In this document: positions 25,201 through 37,200 of the stretch, piece by piece
How positions within the stretch are numbered: the stretch's first letter is position 1
Layout: each line of letters starts with the position of its first letter
The notes under the pieces: generated by a model
Told to the model about the DNA's origin: nothing
Database searches by the model: none
Seen by the model: the letters and a program-made list of their open reading frames with translations, nothing else
Made by a program: the position numbers and the translations under genes
Assembly (NCBI GenBank): GCA_013397865.1
Contig: VZTI01000938.1
Span: forward strand, 67,501 to 131,500
Direction: 5' to 3'
Length of the DNA: 64,000 nt
Source: Struthidea cinerea
Taxonomy: Eukaryota; Chordata; Aves; Passeriformes; Corcoracidae

Positions 25201-27888
25201 TGGAACAATGTTCTCAAAAACATAGTAAGCAAAATCTGGTGCAAGGTAAATTAAGCTATTTTAAGTTACCAGACTTCTGAACATTTAAAATAAATTATGT
25301 AAAGACTTTTAAACATAAGGTTTAGAACTAGACTTGGAGGAGAAAAGTTGAGCTTTTCTCAGAAACTTCAGAGAAAATTGGTGTATTGGAGATGCTAAAC
25401 TATGCTTATCAAAGTATTACCTTGAAACATTTTTTGAAACACTCCGCATAGATAAACTATACCAATTACAAAATTAATTTTTAAAATGCTGATTTTAATT
25501 GATTCTATCAATTTAAAACACATGAGTAGGAATTAATTACAAAACTAGAAGTTAGTAACTCTTCTGGCAAAAGGAATATTGAAAAAGTCATATTTTGAGG
25601 TGCAAACATGTCCTAAAGTTGTTATAAATTTTATGTGACAACTTGCATATGGACACAACCATGGACATCGATTTGCATGTATACACTCATGTGTCACTGT
25701 GCACACATGCACCAACAGTATCGTAAGAGAAGAAACCCCACAAAAAATTAACGAGTGGGATGTAATTAATCCAAGGTATTTGAATATAAAAATAAGATCC
25801 TTTCTGTAATTTATTCAATAGCATTAAGTGGATCTGCATCTCTCCCTCACCAAAAAAAAAGACATTTAAGAAATCAAAAGTAACAATGGAATTCACAGTA
25901 TTTGGCTTAGGATAAAAATTATTGCAGTCACAGAAGTACATATAGATTTTTACTTTCCTATGTAGAATACCTAAGAATTTTTGAAGAGCTATTAGAAAAA
26001 AAATTCTAGATCAATTTTAGGCTGTATGGTCTTAGAAACTGTGAAATATTTTTTAAAAAGTAGAAACTGATACTCCAATGCTCTACTAATTCTCTGTTAA
26101 TACTTTTTTGGGTCTACCTGTGAGATTCAAATAATTCTGTCCTGGCATTTACTAATCTATTCCACTCAAACTATTGAAGACTGATATCATAATTCCATAC
26201 TAATTTGCATTGACTGTAGATATAAAGAAAACATGTAGATTAATATAACTAGAGTAATATAAATACTACAAATTACGGTGACTGTACTGTAAACACAACT
26301 TGTCCTACTATGTGCTGTACTGGTTTTAAGAGATTTCAGGTACCGTTGATTAAGATGAAAAGATAATATAATTTAGTTCTATATTAGTTTTCATATGACA
26401 TTTTGAGTAAGAGGCTAAAATGATACAGAATCAACATGTTGCAAGTGTTTAAAAGCTAGATTTATTGAGAGAACCTATGAAGGCTTGTCACAAATTCTGT
26501 TACACTGGTTTTTTAAAGTCAAGCATGTATTAAAAAAATGTATGCTGTATTTTAATATGCTCCATTTCAGTCACATTTACTTAGACATGACGTACCACTT
26601 AATTCACTGAAGTCCTATGGCCTGTATTGTGTCACATATGAGACTCGATTACACTGTTTCTTCTGGCTTTATGACATATGAATCCATTAATATCCACAGA
26701 ATTAAGCAGTTTTATGTCTGGTAGTTAAAGACGCGTGACTGCATTAAAGGAGGCTAAAAAGTTACCATATTTCAATGTAAAATTCTTTCTAATGAACTCT
26801 TTACATAAGTAAAGATAATAAATAGAGTCTTTAGGAAGGTAAAACCTTCAGTGTACCTTCCCAAGCTACTTAGCTGGAGAATGGACTAATTTGGAAGCTT
26901 AATAACACCAGTTGGTCCCGGTGGCAATTTGCCTCTATTGGGCAAGAATCAACATGCATAAAAAAATTAGTGAGATGATACATTGATAATCCAAGTGTTA
27001 GAATGATTAACTATTTCACTTGCTTGATTTGATTTTCATTGCATATTTACCTCTATGTTAAATATTTCTTTACTCTGAAATTGCCTTTTTAAAAAATACT
27101 TATTCAAGTAAATAACTACTGAATTACTGTATTTTTAATTATTTTTAGTACCCTGACGGGTTATATGTCAGAAACACTAGAAATGCAAAACATCATATGA
27201 ATAAGTGAAAAATTTAATCAAAATTCTGTGTAGTAATTTTTCAACCTCTATTTCCACTGAAATTGCATGTAGTGAAACCTTCAAAAACTAAAATATATTT
27301 GTTTTATTCTACCTGTATCTTTTTTCTTTTTGCCTCTGGATTTTTAAATATTTTCAATGGAAACTCTTTGCAACCATCTGCAACAGGTGGCAACAAATTT
27401 CAGTTAAGTAAACATTATTATATTCTTTCTCTTCAAGATTGAGTCAAGCTCCAGAATTAATAAACTTCTTTACTGAAATAATGCAGCAAATAATCAATCT
27501 CCATTGGTATGGTATGGTAGCAGTAGGATGGAAAAGAGTATTAGTCATTCTACTATTTTTTCTATTTGCCCACTTTCTCATCTACCCACATTCTTTCTAC
27601 CTTTTTTTCCTATTAAAAAAAGATAAAAAAGAAAATATACTTCCAAGAACCAAACAAACCCAAAACCAAGAGAAAAATTACTCTAAATATAAACAATAAA
27701 AGACACAGACAGGAAAGATCATCTATTATTTTAACTTTATTTTTCTCTACATCATAAATCATTCCCTTTTAAATTCTTGTATTTATATATTATTTTTCAG
27801 AGCAATGACCTGTATTAATGTCGGTAAAACATTTAGTTATACCAAACAAACAAACAAATAAATAAAAAAATAATTTTTAGCATTTAAT
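22237..27888. other. AT-rich DNA, no gene or interspersed repeat recognised
   Basis: It contains a TA/CA-rich microsatellite patch at 22308-22349 and a 23-bp tandem duplication at 24897-24942. Reading frames (for example 22857-23168, 25687-25941, 27439-27699) are AT-driven and motif-free. Confidence 0.5.
24897..24942. repeat. 23-bp tandem duplication
   Basis: Two adjacent units of ttttagatagatata(a/g)tccata(a/c) occur at 24897-24919 and 24920-24942, with two differences. It is a minor local duplication. Confidence 0.85.
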
Positions 27889-28252
27889 GAATTATTGGGA
27901 AAAGGTAACTCATCAGATCATCAATTTTTACATCTGCATTTAGTTGATTGTGTGTGACTTCATACATATCCTTCCATTGCATTGAGTGGAGGCCTTGTTG
28001 AATGTTTATCTGGAGACTTTTTTAGACTGATTGGAAAACACACTTTAATACTTGATTGGCTCGGTGTTTGTTCAGCTCTTGATTCCACTCTTTGAATTGG
28101 TTAAGTCTCCAACGACCGTAATGGGAATTTAGGGACGTCCCTCCTGTATTTCCACCTAGGCTCGACCGTAATGGGAATTTAGGGACCTCCCTCTTGTATT
28201 TCCACCTAGGCTGTAGACATCTAAAGTTAGACAAGATGAATCCCAGCCACAA
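27889..28252 (-). pseudogene. Possible decayed coding segment (minus), unidentified
   Basis: A minus-strand frame runs from 28252 to 28022 (76 codons). After a single TAA it continues in the same frame for about 45 more codons to roughly 27889, so about 120 codons are interrupted once. The second half contains mixed-composition text (QWKDMYEVTHNQLNADV) unlike the Leu/Phe/Ile-rich chance frames elsewhere in the window. The upstream half spans a 50-bp tandem duplication, which is not a multiple of three, so the present frame cannot be ancestral throughout. I see no splice sites that settle exon limits and recognise no family. It could be chance. Confidence 0.3.
28113..28212. repeat. 50-bp tandem duplication, two copies
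   Basis: Unit 1 (28113-28162) and unit 2 (28163-28212) both begin cgaccgtaatgggaattt and end tccacctaggct, differing at two of 50 positions. The units are less AT-rich than the flanks and contain CpG. It is a young tandem duplication within otherwise unique DNA. Confidence 0.95.
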
Positions 28253-31200
28253 GAGTTTAAAGAGAAGTAATGTTCTTTTATATTGACTGAATATTTTCAG
28301 TAATAACTCTCATGTGTTGAAAACTAATTTTATAGGTAATTTTATTTAGATAATATTTCATTTTACAGTGAAAAAATAAACTAGGAACATTAATTTACGT
28401 TACTTCAAATATTAAGCTTCAATTTCATATACTGTACCTGAGTACTATAGTATTTTATCAGTTTTTCTACTGCACCCTAGTCCTGCTGGAGAATTCTCAC
28501 CTGAGACTGCTCTTCTAAAAGCTCCTCCTGCACATGGCAGTGTTTTTCTTGTGTCTGGCCAATCCCTTCTTCCAGTTTTTCTGTGATTTGCATGCTTTTT
28601 AAGCTTAAAACCAGTTTAGATTACATGGTATAATTTAGATGGAAAAGCTTTCGTTTCTGCAAAATATTTCTTTTTCTAGAACTATCCAATTTAAACCAAG
28701 ATTTTATTATATTGTTCCACTTATCCCAATGCTTTCTTTCTTGTGTATTAATTACAGGGATGAAAAGTATAAGCACTCAAACTACACTATTTTTTACACA
28801 GCTGTGTCAAGTTAGAAGTAAAAATAAACAAACAAAAAGATATTTCCCTCTATAAATACATATGCAGGAGAAGGAGAGGCAGAGAAAACTAGTTTTCTTG
28901 AGTTTACATGGCTTTATCACTAGAAAATTAATTTAATCCAAACTTCCAGAGTGGACAAGAAAATTATAGTAGAGTAAGACAGAATTCAAATATTGTCAGA
29001 TTGCGTGCATTTTTTCCCCTTCAATAAACACCAAGCAGCCTATTTCCTTTCTCACCGAAAGAAAAATGAAAAAACTCAGTGCATTTTTTCCCATGGAGTG
29101 TCAGCTCATACAGAGAGAGTTTCTGTAGATTAGGTGGCTCCTGTGAATTCCCATGCTCATTTGCTGTAATAAATTGGTCTTTTTCATGTTCCTTTATTCA
29201 AATGGTATTGATCTTTTTATCTTTGCTGATACTCAAGACAAGACACTTCACTATCTTGTGCTCGAAAGTCCTAATCTATAAAAATCACTTTTATTCCCCA
29301 ATAAATACACACACATCTATACAAAATCCTAGTATTCCTAAAAAATTAAATTAAATTACACATCCTTAGCAAAATGTAACATCTCTGAATGTAAATTGCT
29401 AGATAAGAGTTAGATGTTATCACCACAAGTATTGTTCATGCATTTTTTTAAAATTTGTATTTTTTTAATTCAGGTATATCATTAGGTATTAAATAATGTA
29501 ACTACTTTTCTCACTCCAAACTGAAGGCTTCCCCTACCCCTGGTGGATCAAGACTGCAACATCACTTTGACCAAGAGACCTCAAGATACCAACGATCAGG
29601 TGTCATTTCTGGATCCACAGGTGGTGGTTTTTATACCTTTCTACTCTTATATTTCTTTCTTTTTTTTTTCCCTTTTGTACATTTTCCCAAGTGCTAATTT
29701 TATGTTTTTTATTGTTGCTTTTGTAACCAAAATGGCTACATTTTAAAATTTCCCAAGTACCTTATTTTACCCTAAATGTTCTAAAGTTTGCAAGTAAAAG
29801 TAAAGATACTGGACCTCCCGAGAATTTTGTTGCTTTTCCTGTGCTCCGCTCAGAGTAAATCAAGCAACCTTTCCCTTAAACCGCCAAGTGGACTGGGCCA
29901 CAACAGCTGCAGAGAAAAAATAACACAAACAAACAAACAAAAAACCCAAAAAAAACCAAAACGAAATAAAACAAAGCCACTCAGACAAATTCCATTCATT
30001 TTTGATAGGAATCAAGGGGGCTACTATTAACAGTAGTCAGTGCTACAATCTACAAGAGAACACTCAGGTCTGGTGAGAAATTTATAACGAAAAGGATGGA
30101 CTTAATATTGTCATGTCAGATGATAAAAGTTTCCACTTCAAAGCATGCAAGTGTTTTCTTGCAGGCCTAAATAAATTTCATCCTTAAGAAGGGCTCTCAT
30201 GTAATACTAGGGATATCAAACTTAGAAAAAGAATATATATTGCCATTATGAATTCTGACAATTGGAATATCTATCTGAAATGGAATTCCAAATGAACTTA
30301 AATCAATTAACTTAAAATCAAAGTTAAATCAAACAGAACCATGGAACCTTCTTAATCCGTCTCTTGGTTCCAGAAGAAGGTGCTGGCTGTTTTAGATTTT
30401 ATTGGAGACAGCAATAGATGCCAATTTAAAGTCCATTTCTTATAAATCTCTGACTATAATTTTGAAAAAATTCAAGAAAAAGAACAAGATAATTTCCTAC
30501 TTTAAAAAATTATTTTGAATTTTTGCGTTATACTGATGATGCTTATCCTTAAAGGGCTAATGTGCAATACGATTCTGAAAATTGTAGGCAAGGGAGTATT
30601 ATGTTTGTGTCATGGTTAAGTTTCTTTCATTAGACTTTGTTATTTACAGTTTTCTTTGATGTTTATGCGCAAAAAATCCTTTACACACTCACCAGTTTTA
30701 GCAAAATGATGTCATAAAAAAAAAAAAACAACTGGTTTTTGTAGCTTCATTTATTGCCAGGATGCCATTACAGTTGTTTACCACTCTTCTGCCTAACATG
30801 AAATTTTCCATTATTAGACACACTTTGAGTTCCCTAGAGCTTTGCCCATCTTCATGTATTTGGATTGAAATTTTTTCTTGCTGAGTTTTTCCTCAAGGCA
30901 AAATTATCTTGAAAAGTGTTAATTAAAATAATATGGATATTTCTAAGGAAGATATTAACAAATAAATATATGAGAGTATGTGTGTGCAAAGAGAGTGACC
31001 TATAACCTATCTAAGTTCTACATCCATTCTGTTGAAAAGCTCTTGTGTCTTGGAGAAGGTCAGTGCTGTGCTATGGCCCTTACTTGTCCTGGGGTTTTTT
31101 GCTACCTTACTTGTTACTTCCCTGCTAGAGAAAGTGACTGCTTGCCAAATCTCTGTCTGATCTGATTAAGTCAGACAATACAGCGCACCAAGCAAGGAAT

Positions 31201-34200
31201 CCCTTCACAGATGTTCCTTTTGAAAAATATCCATATAAAAGAGTTGAATCCAATTTTATTTTTAAGTTGGGTACCTCCTGAAATCCCTTTGACTTGGAAG
31301 CAGGCTCTGATGCTGATTTTACTTTAAAAAAAAAAACATTATTGTGGAAAATTTAATATTTAGCATTTCCAATACATCAGAATTAATGGTGCCAAGTATA
31401 ATAATTTCTGTCCAACCCACGTAATCATATTTGTATGTGTGTAGTTTTATCACTTTAAACATCCGGTTTGTATGATATCTTTTATCACTTAGGGGACAAA
31501 TACTTAAACATTTTGATTTCTTATAATTTTTATTTTAGTGTTCAAAGTACAATATTCAAATGCTGATGTGAATGAAAAAATACCCTTCACTCTACCTGAG
31601 TTTCCAAAACCTACAAATTAATTCTCATGTAATTCTTTTGAAAAATCATGGACAGTGCACAAAATATTTAAGTCCAAAACAAGATCCTGGAACAAACTTC
31701 TAATCCATTCAATGGTAAATTCTGAATCTACAACCAATAGATTATGTCTCTATACACCAGCTAACATGACTTAAACTGAGAAACACAGCTCACATTATGA
31801 CACAACAAAAAAGACAACATAAATAAAGCCACTGATTTCAACACAATGGTGTCTGAGCGTTTCATAAATATCAGCATCCATGCTATGAGAATACATCTCT
31901 ATTATCATTTTATACATAGGCAGTTGAAGTAAACGGATTTGGGAACATGGGGTAAAAGAAGATAAGGCAATTCACATTAAGCAAAAATAAAATGTGAAAT
32001 TGCTTTCTATCAGAACTCTCATTTAGGATATATGAAAACAGAGATTAATTTCTCTTTTATTTTGAAGCAGTTTGAACTAACATCATTCCATGTTGATCTA
32101 AGAGGGATTGCTCTCTAGTCTTTCTTGCAGAGTGTTCCCCTTTTAATGGGCAAGTTTAGAACTTATTGAAACACTAAGAGGCAGAAAAACTCATGTGTCC
32201 TCAGGAGCTATTGTCCTACACTGCAATGAGAATGACCTTGGCTCAAATCCCCAGTCAGAGACCAGACACAACTGAACATTGTTTTCTCGTGTCTTTAGTT
32301 AATGCTTCTTCACGAAGACCTTTAAGTGTTCAAAGCAAATTATCATTGCCTACAGTTGTTCTTGGCAAAGTTCAGTCTGCCACAGATCAGACAGCGGCAT
32401 CTCAGACTGGATATTCAGAAAAGTTTAGCGGTAGTTTCTTCATTATGTCTGAGGGAAAGGACAGGGAAGTATCTAGTTCTCCAGTTGTCTTCATTGCACA
32501 ACCACATTTCTTTTCCTAGAGTTCTCTTTTTCATCACCTATACAAATTCCTATTTAAAAAAAAAAAAAAAAACACAAACAGGAGGAAAGACTCAACTTAC
32601 TTCAATGTATGTCCTTGATCAATTTCTTGATCACTGCTTTTCCTGTGGTGCTAAGCAAGCGCCATGGTAAATGACAGAATTTTGGCATACAAATCAGACA
32701 TTTTTAGAATTTGAAAGAAAAGCTGCTCATCTGAAGTTGCAAAGGTCAGAGGTTTTTTAAATCCATTAATTATGGAGAATGAAAAGAATTAACTTTGAAA
32801 GAAAACTGTGTTTACCTACAAAACTGTAGGGCTCTGAAAATTTTTGGCCCAGCTAAAAAAAAAGCAAAGTAAAATGTTTTAACCACATGCACAGAACCAC
32901 AGGTTTAAAAACTTTTCAGTATTTTTAAGTCATAAGTCATAACCTATTTTTCTTTTCTTAGTATGCTGCATCTTTTAAATATATGCTTCATTTCATAATC
33001 ATCTGGCCCTGTCCCATGTTGGAATTGCTCCCTGCTGTTAATTAGAGGTGACTATGATTTGATTAATCTCAAACATGTGCTATATATGCACACTGTGGAA
33101 AACTGTATTCTATATTTTCTACTTTAAACATTTTTGAATGCAATGGAAATAAGCCAAACATTTTCTAAGGACCTAATCTTATCTTAATGAACAATATGGA
33201 TATGATCAAAATAAGACATTCTAATCCATTTAAAGTGTTAAAAGTTCACAGAAATATGCACTAATCATGTACGGTATTTATCAGTGTAATGCAAACAAGG
33301 TTTCAAATGCATGCCACCTGAGCATCATTGCTATCTGTAAATCTGAAGTTCTCTACCTTTCTCTCCATTTAGACAAACGTTTGTCGCAGTTTGACAATGT
33401 GCTTTACCTGACCCCACATTGTTGGTATGTTACCCATGTAGACTTTTTTTGAAGACACTAGCCATATATTTTTATACCTAAGGAGCTAGCAGTCAAGGAT
33501 GGCCGTAACATTTCCTTATGATTTTTTACAGCTCTTGGTCTTGAAAGGTCTTTAATAACTAGATCAGTTATTATAATAATAATAAGATCAGTTTTTAGGA
33601 CAGGATTATTCATATGCTTAAATTACATTTTGGGGTTAGTAATTATACAGTTATATAAGAAAAAATCACTATACAAGGAAGTTTAAGCATATGATTAAAT
33701 ATTGTCTTTGTTTATAAGCATCTTTAAAGACCACTACCAAATAGAAAGTTTTGAAAACTTTATGTAACATTAATATAAATGCCTATGCATTTTTGTGCAG
33801 ATAAAAGTACTGTGAGTATTAACAAAAGATCACTAAAAGATTTCCTCTGGCTATACAAAAGAGATTATTTTTAAAAAGTTAAATATAGCAACTTTAATTC
33901 TTAAAAATTACAATTATTTAATTTGCCGGTTCTAATGTTTTTAATGTATAACATCCTTGTTATTAATATACAGCCTCCAGTGGTAAGTGAAATATAATTC
34001 CAACTAATTTTTCCTACAGCTGTATACAAATCAATAACCATAAGAATCCCAAAGGAAAAGTATGTTGTACGGCCCTCCAAGCTCCTAATGAATGCAAATA
34101 AGCTGACCTTTCTTTGACAACTATGAATATGGTTTTTCACAATTTTACCATTGAAATTGCTGTAATCAGCAATTCATACAGCAAAAATGGAGCCAATAGT

Positions 34201-37200
34201 AGTTGTAAAAAATTATGTGTTGCAAGACGGTGTATGGTACAGTTACCATAGCAAACAAACTTCATGATTGTGAGAATCAGTTACTCTAATGTATTTTGTC
34301 AAAAGGGATCTTCAAAGAGAACACAAATGCTCTCTTTACTTGTTGGGTTTTTTAAAATATTTTCTAGATCCTTTAAATCCTCTAGTTTTAGTGCTCCATT
34401 TTTATTGTTCAAAATGCAAATACCTTCACACCTTGAATTACTAATTTCTAACAATAACACCATTTTTATAGGCAGGGCAATGAGTCTGAAAGTAAAGGAA
34501 GATTACAGACAAAAAAAAAGAAAAAGAAAAAAAAGAAGGATTCTTCATTTAGAAGGGGTAATATGTCCATGAAAATGCAGTATTTGTCATACAATGATAT
34601 AATAAAACAGTGAATGAAAACAACGTATTTGAAACTATGATCTACTGTAGTACTTCCACATCTAGTATTTCTTTCTCACAAATACTATGTGAATAGTTCT
34701 GGAAAAATTAATGTATAAATGAAAGCTATGGCATATTTTTAACATCTATTTTAAAATGAAAAGCCTACACAGGTTTAGGAGAAATTGAAATTTGAAGCAC
34801 TTGAATTAGAACATTGTAGTTAGAATATTTAAAATGTCTGTGAAAATGCTGTTTGGAATAGATCTGAAGAAATAGCACTTACATTAAACATGTTAATTAC
34901 AGGTTCATGTTGGTCATTGAAAAAACCAAAAAGATCAAAAAAACCAGAAAAAATACATTATTCTGGTTCTTCATTCCTATTCAGCAAAAACTTGAAATAC
35001 ATATGGCTGAAAAGTAGCTGCTTCAACTGAACACTATACTAATTAGGATGATGAAATTTCCCCTTGTTTTGAAGACAGAGGTTACTAAATTCTTAGAAGT
35101 AATTTCAGTAAAATCATTAGTTCTTTTTGTCCTATTTTTATGTTTTGCAAGAAGTAAATTTCTGATTTAATAAGCTTTGAATGCTCAAAGATCATAACAG
35201 GATGTCAACTGATACTATGTTCATATAATATGTGTGATATTTTAAAAGAGAGGTCCTTTCTTGATGACATTTCCTCAGGATCTCTACTCTTATACTTGTT
35301 ATTCTTTCATGTTCAGAATGAATCCCTGCTACATCTCACTCAATATTGATCTTCAAGGCATTTCTTCCAATCCTCTCCCCAGTGTGGTCACTGAACAGTA
35401 TAAAAGTTCAATAGGAAGATCAGCTGCTCATCCACTTTTTGCTAAAGCAATTTGTATTATGGATTTATTTTAGCAGTCTACAGTGGCAGTTGCTGTTTTT
35501 ACTATTTAAATGCTTTGATTATCTGACCTTGCTTACTTTATCTTTTTAAGTGCTGTGCATGGGCTTTAAAGTTGATCAATAAGTGGGGATTCCTCCACCA
35601 CATTATGTTGAAATCAATCCTGATTCAGACTATTTGTATTTCACTCTTATGAGTCCATCTGTCTTTCTTAATTTTATATTCTCTTTTCTTAAATAATTTT
35701 GTCTGCCACTGCAAATACTTACTGTCAGGTAGATTTCCATTGCAATCAATTCAGCTTTTCTCAGTCATAACTGGAAGACACAAATATATAGGATCATATC
35801 CTATACTTGAACAGATAATTTTTGTTTTTTTTTAATATGTGTCATAGATAAAGTGAAAGTCATAAACACAAATTTTTTATTTACGTAATGTCTTACTTTT
35901 TCCAGTAATAATTAGAAATTAAAAATCAAACTAAATGGCACAAGCTTATTAAAATACTTCAGATTTGCAATTTCTCTAAGAGAAGAAGATAAAGTAATGG
36001 AGTCAAGCAGCCTTCAGGTATGTCACAATAAACCTTAGAATTCTCTGCTTAAATTTGGGAACTATAACTAGTTCTGAATTTGTGCAGTGTAAAAAATGCT
36101 CTAAGAAACATGTTGTTATATTTTGCATCTAATTTATTTAATAAACATTTAAAACAATTCAAGTTTTTTAGTACTTAAAAGTTTTAAAATTTACCTTGAC
36201 TAATTCATGATGAAAAGGTTACCACAACTGTAAGAAGCCTGGATATGTCAAAGTGTTAGCATGGATATGTCAAAATAGAACAGCAGAAAGAAACTAAATA
36301 GAAAATCTAGAAATTCAGTTAACATGCTATGCACGGAGTCCTAAGAACTTAGGGGATTATCTACATAGAACATATAAAACTTACTGAAATACTACTTTGA
36401 TCTCATTTAACATCTCCACAAATGTTCAGAAGAGGGGTACCATTTCCCCTTTCTTTAACTAAATCACACACACAAACACTAATTTGGATTTCCATTAAAT
36501 TAATCTAAATTAAAATACAGTCAGACATTTCACAGTTTTCCTGTAATCCTTACATCATAATTCATTACTTCTATAATAAAACATCACGACTACAAAACAA
36601 AATCATGAGTGATCCTTAAAACAGTTTTCATCTTCAATCTTGCAAACTTGTGAACAGCTTTTCACATGTTTTAGGGTAATTGGTTTCACAAAACTGTGAA
36701 ACTGTGATTTGCATTCACATACATTTGAAAGATTGGGGCCTAGGATGCCATTAAAATCTGATACTTTTATTACTCAGTTTGCTAAATAATAGATTAATTT
36801 TCCATGCATAGGAAGAAATTTCTTCAAGTTTTCTAGTTCTTCACCTGACTGAGACTATTTCTACTTATTCCAGGACCAGTAGACACTGGTCTTTAGAAAG
36901 TTGCTACTTATCCTCTTTCTTTGAAGCTGTTATTCTTACCTTTAAGTCTTCCACACTTTTCCCAATTTTTTTGAACAAAATAGAAATTATTCAGTCATAA
37001 GTTTGACAATGGTAAACAGAGTGAGCATTTTGTGATGGATGGGAGAGTTTCTGCCTCCGTTGCAGCTCCATATGGTGCACACCATCATGTCTCTGATGAG
37101 AGGGGAAGGACAAAAGGAAACATGACCACGAATATCTTAAGTATTGTTATAATTAGAAGATGTTAATAGCAACATGGCATAGAAAAAGTAGTGGGATGAC

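Noticed and set aside
29525..29630. Short GC-richer stretch with frame at 29543-29746
   Set aside because: Only about 35 codons have mixed composition before the frame enters a T-rich run; no family, repeat end or reliable splice site could be named.
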